In this document: positions 61,343-64,000 of the stretch, in pieces
Position numbering within the stretch: position 1 is the stretch's first letter
Layout: the number at the start of each line of letters is the position of its first letter
NCBI GenBank assembly: GCA_016124845.1
Contig: WGMW01000040.1
Location: forward strand, 62,001 to 126,000
From: Flavobacteriales bacterium
GTDB taxonomy: Bacteria > Bacteroidota > Bacteroidia > UBA10329
Length of the DNA stretch: 64,000 nt
Direction: 5' to 3'
Position numbers and translations under genes: made by a program
The notes under the pieces: generated by a model
Told to the model about the DNA's origin: nothing
The model's database searches: none
Seen by the model: the letters and a program-made list of their open reading frames with translations, nothing else

Positions 61343-62302
61343 ATGAACCGATTCAACCTCGTTCGTTATAAAGCGGATTACCGCACCATTGCCACCGTAG
61401 TGGCTTACGCCATTTTCTACCCCATCAGTTGGTACTTGTGGGGCGAATTCGGTTGGGTTGGAAAGACCATACTTGTACTGGTGCATTGCAACTGGCAATT
61501 CTTTATTGCCACCATTATTCACAACACGATCCATGTTCCGATTTTCAGGAGTATGGCATGGAACAAGGCTTTCCAATTTCTGCTTTCGGCTGTGAAGGGA
61601 AACCCTGTAAGTGGGTATGTTCCTGGGCACAATTTGAGTCATCACAAACATTTGCAGACACCAAAAGATGCGGCCCGCACAACCCGCGCCAGATTCAAAT
61701 GGAATTTTCTGAATCAGCTTCTGTTCTTCTTCTTGCTTGCGCGAGACATTATGAAGTCGGAAAAGGCTTTCGTTCAGCGAATGAAGGATGTAAAACCAGG
61801 TTGGTCTTCCCAGTACAAAAAGGAAGCAATTTTAGTGGGAACGATAAAAGTGGTCGCTCTTATCGTTGATTGGCAGCGCATGCTCTTCCTCATCTTCATT
61901 CCAAATATGTATTCGCTTTGGGGCATTTTCGGAACGAATTACTGGCAGCACGATGGTTGCGATGAAACGCATCCTTACAACCATTCGCGCTCATTCACTG
62001 GAAAGTTGTTCAATTGGATGGCGTTCAACAATGGTTATCATGGCATTCATCACATGTACATGGGAGTGCACTGGAGTCTGTATCCAGAATATCACGAACG
62101 ATTGTTGAAACCGTACGTTCATCCAAGCCTCGACCAGAAATCACTTTTCGTTTATCTGTGGAAGTCGTGTATTTGGCCTGGGAAACGTTTGGATTACCTT
62201 GGAAATCCAGTGAAACTTCCTGCACCAGTTGAAACGGCAGATTGGGTAAGTGATGTTTCGATAGACCCAGAGGCAAAAGTGGCCCTGGGAGCAATTCAGT
62301 AA
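61343..62302 (+). CDS. Membrane fatty acid desaturase-like protein
   Basis: A 319-residue membrane di-iron enzyme of the fatty acid desaturase/hydroxylase family. Three His boxes are present: HNTIH (about 59-63), HNLSHHKH (about 92-99) and NNGYHGIHHMYMGVHW (about 227-242), flanked by hydrophobic helices. Such enzymes introduce double bonds or hydroxyls into fatty acids, or modify carotenoids. The exact substrate is unknown. The YceI lipoprotein gene follows after 83 bases. Confidence 0.87.
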   Translation: MNRFNLVRYKADYRTIATVVAYAIFYPISWYLWGEFGWVGKTILVLVHCNWQFFIATIIHNTIHVPIFRSMAWNKAFQFLLSAVKGNPVSGYVPGHNLSHHKHLQTPKDAARTTRARFKWNFLNQLLFFFLLARDIMKSEKAFVQRMKDVKPGWSSQYKKEAILVGTIKVVALIVDWQRMLFLIFIPNMYSLWGIFGTNYWQHDGCDETHPYNHSRSFTGKLFNWMAFNNGYHGIHHMYMGVHWSLYPEYHERLLKPYVHPSLDQKSLFVYLWKSCIWPGKRLDYLGNPVKLPAPVETADWVSDVSIDPEAKVALGAIQ

Positions 62303-62316
62303 TTTTTTTCGAACTG

Positions 62317-62362
62317 GTTGAACATTTGTATTCTTGTACCGTTTCAATCAATGTTTAAACAT
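62317..62362. promoter_or_regulatory. TTGAACA and ATGTTTAAACAT sites before the YceI gene
   Basis: GTTGAACA (62317-62324) and the palindrome ATGTTTAAACAT (62351-62362) repeat the two site types found before the ECF sigma-factor gene, where the same 12-bp palindrome occurs. TATTCTTG (62329-62336) between them is a one-mismatch -7 box. The sites suggest shared control with the light-related block. Confidence 0.55.
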
Positions 62363-62385
62363 TAATTAATCTCAAACCAATAATC

Positions 62386-63015
62386 ATGAAAACAAACAGA
62401 CTTGTATTAGCAATGGCCGTTACTGGAGGACTTTTTCTTGCCAGTTGTGGAGGAAATCACACTCATGAGGCCGAAGGGTCGGCTGAAAATGCACCAGAAG
62501 CTCCTGCTGCCGAACCTCAGGAAGTTGTTGTAGACCTTGGCGGAAGCAACGTAAAATGGACAGGAGAAATGCTGGGAATCAAAGCCCATTACGGAAACAT
62601 CGCACTTTCTGAGGCCAAGCTGATCTTGGCTGGGGATAAAGTGAACGGAGGAACATTCGTGATCGATATGACCACCATTGAACCAAAAGATGATGTGTAC
62701 GATTCAGAGCACACACCTGAGAAATTGGTCGGACACCTGTCTTCACCCGATTTCTTTGATGTTGCCAACCATCCGACAGCCACATTCGAGATCACTTCTG
62801 TTTCTGAAGATGGTTCCACCGCAACGGGAAAGCTGACCGTTCGTGGCATCACCAACGAGGAAACTGTAAAGGACATCAAAGTGGCAGATGGAACAGTTAG
62901 CGGTACTTTGACCTTCGATAGAAAAAAATACGATGTGGCTTGGGATGCTCCGATGAAAGATGCGGTTCTTTCAAATGACATTCCGTTGGAGATCACATTG
63001 AAAGTGGCAGGATAA
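62386..63015 (+). CDS. YceI-family lipoprotein
   Basis: A 209-residue lipoprotein. The signal MKTNRLVLAMAVTGGLFLAS ends at lipobox LASC (Cys21), followed by a Glu/Ala/Pro linker and a YceI lipocalin-like barrel (about 45-209): VKWTGEMLGIKAHYG, GTFVIDMTTI, HLSSPDFFDVANHPTATFEI and GKLTVRGITN. YceI barrels bind long isoprenoid or lipid chains in the periplasm. Its promoter carries the same palindrome as the light-block sigma gene, consistent with an isoprenoid-handling role under the same control. Confidence 0.9.
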   Translation: MKTNRLVLAMAVTGGLFLASCGGNHTHEAEGSAENAPEAPAAEPQEVVVDLGGSNVKWTGEMLGIKAHYGNIALSEAKLILAGDKVNGGTFVIDMTTIEPKDDVYDSEHTPEKLVGHLSSPDFFDVANHPTATFEITSVSEDGSTATGKLTVRGITNEETVKDIKVADGTVSGTLTFDRKKYDVAWDAPMKDAVLSNDIPLEITLKVAG

Positions 63016-63036
63016 GATTCCGTTTAAAGAATTGAG

Positions 63037-63071
63037 GAAAGGGCCATCCGATTGAATCGGATGGCCCTTTC
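63037..63071. terminator. Strong terminator between convergent genes
   Basis: Perfect 16-bp arms GAAAGGGCCATCCGAT (63037-63052) and ATCGGATGGCCCTTTC (63056-63071) around TGA, followed by TTTT on the plus strand. It ends the YceI transcript; the minus side has only a weak T run. Confidence 0.9.
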
Positions 63072-63073
63072 TT

Positions 63074-64000
63074 TTAGAACTCAAAGTGCAGTCCTGCAAT
63101 GAAACTGAACCGCTGCACAGGATATTGGTTCCATATCTCGTAGCGCATGGCTGCGAGATTTCTCAGGTCGATGAAAGCTCCGATCCAACGCTTGTAGCGA
63201 TATTCGGCACCAAGGCTGATGTCTGCGTAACCGCCCATTTTTATTGGTTGAACATGCGTTCCCAAACTGTCGGTAGCATAGCCTTTGGCAACACGGTTTC
63301 CGTTGGCCGTGATGGAAGCCTTGAAAATGAACTTGTTGTTCAGATTATAATTGCCCGCAAACGTAAAGGTGAAAGGTGCTTGATGCCATGGAAGAATGCT
63401 GTCATTCGGCATTCGAAAAAGTCGATACTGAGCCGTTGCTTGCACGAACAGTTTCTCACCGATATCGTAGCTCAACGAACCTCGGAAACGTGTGATCTTC
63501 GTGTCGTGATATTCAGGCAAAAAGCGGTTTCCGATGCCATCTGAAGTATCATTCACGAAATACAATTGGTTCTGCGTGATGATCTCCGCCACCGAAACAT
63601 CGAAGCCCAATATCTTGAAAATGTTGCCTTTGAAACCAGCTTCCGCATTCAGTCTTTCGTAGCTGTTCTGGCGCAGAATATCCGTCTGCGCATACGGATT
63701 GATCTGTGAGATGGTGCGCAATCCGTTCCGTTGAACGCCACCACTCGCGTTCAAATAGAACCGCACCATGTCCTGCGCCAAAAAGTAATGGAATTTGAGC
63801 GTGGGAAAGATGAGCGGCCTCACATACGTTTCCTTGCCATCCACATTGAACTTGAAACCCGCATTCACGCCCCAACGTTCGCGCTGATGCACAAATTCAC
63901 TCTCCAACCCAAAGATGACGTTATTCTCCATTCCGATGGGCGAACGGTTGTAGTAAGCGTCCAAATTGGAACGGACGTTCACCAAACTCTTCTTAACAGG
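63074..64000 (-). CDS. Outer-membrane beta-barrel protein, C-terminal part (continues beyond window)
   Basis: At least 308 codons, open to the window end (the TTG at 63985 is internal, since no stop precedes it). The sequence alternates polar and hydrophobic residues in amphipathic strands (YVRPLIFPTLKFHYFL, KLFVQATAQYRLFRM, KFIFKASITANGNRVA) and ends in the strand RFSFIAGLHFEF with a terminal Phe, the outer-membrane insertion signal. It looks like the barrel of a TonB-dependent receptor-type protein; the plug is not in view, so the ligand is unknown. Confidence 0.8.
   Translation of the reverse strand, partial: PVKKSLVNVRSNLDAYYNRSPIGMENNVIFGLESEFVHQRERWGVNAGFKFNVDGKETYVRPLIFPTLKFHYFLAQDMVRFYLNASGGVQRNGLRTISQINPYAQTDILRQNSYERLNAEAGFKGNIFKILGFDVSVAEIITQNQLYFVNDTSDGIGNRFLPEYHDTKITRFRGSLSYDIGEKLFVQATAQYRLFRMPNDSILPWHQAPFTFTFAGNYNLNNKFIFKASITANGNRVAKGYATDSLGTHVQPIKMGGYADISLGAEYRYKRWIGAFIDLRNLAAMRYEIWNQYPVQRFSFIAGLHFEF

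Overview
The window looks like a chromosomal segment of a Bacteroidota bacterium, most likely a free-living member of the Flavobacteriales or a relative. The signs are proteins with type IX secretion (T9SS) C-terminal sorting domains, promoters with a TAnnTTTG -7 box close to the start codon, almost no Shine-Dalgarno sequences, an N-succinyl/N-acetylornithine-type arginine pathway, ZapA-6S RNA-RNase Y gene order, and dispersed palindromic repeats of the kind common in this phylum. No rRNA, tRNA, CRISPR array, transposase or prophage was seen.

Layout. 1-13.9 kb: a cut penicillin-acylase-family gene, a glycine-rich T9SS cargo protein, a sodium:solute symporter, a nucleotidyltransferase, a WYL regulator followed by a beta-propeller lipoprotein and a WG-repeat protein, a cold-shock-domain protein with a long leader, FadD, two small unknown proteins (one HIRAN-like) and a secreted protein that is almost only a sorting domain. 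13.9-23.7 kb, all on the minus strand: a B12-dependent (CarH/LitR-type) MerR regulator, an ECF sigma factor, photolyase, GTP cyclohydrolase I, a 6-pyruvoyl/6-carboxytetrahydropterin synthase homologue, IPP isomerase, an SRPBCC protein, a TIGR01777 epimerase, a DUF4397 T9SS protein and a COG2509 flavoprotein. I read most of this block as a light-response gene set. 23.8-28.8 kb: a damaged porT-like fragment, a coiled-coil protein, zapA, a 6S RNA candidate, rny, a FemAB-like protein and a SirB1-like protein. 28.9-38.8 kb: ComEC, a large tail-fibre-like repeat protein ending in an H-type-lectin-like domain, a helical repeat protein, HutH, a DUF4159 protein and RsmE. 38.8-52.9 kb: an endonuclease/phosphatase-family protein, two toxin-antitoxin pairs, PckA, an M23 peptidase, a VWA-type membrane protein, FabG, a metallophosphoesterase, an oxidoreductase, small proteins, SucD and MnmE. 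52.9-61.2 kb: an eight-gene arginine operon in which every junction overlaps. 61.3-64 kb: a fatty acid desaturase, a YceI lipoprotein and the end of an outer-membrane beta-barrel gene.

The two most interesting systems are regulatory. First, the CarH/LitR-like regulator keeps the tryptophan, Glu-His and axial-histidine residues needed for adenosylcobalamin. The neighbouring sigma-factor promoter carries a cluster of TTGTTYAAC-type sites arranged as nested dyads; the same sites occur before the DUF4397 gene and, about 40 kb away, before the YceI gene, which suggests a small regulon. Second, the arginine operon is preceded by a promoter, a 39-codon open frame with paired arginine codons, and a GC-rich terminator whose 5' arm contains those codons. 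This is what a ribosome-controlled attenuator would look like.

All functions are inferred from sequence read by eye. No database search or folding program was run.
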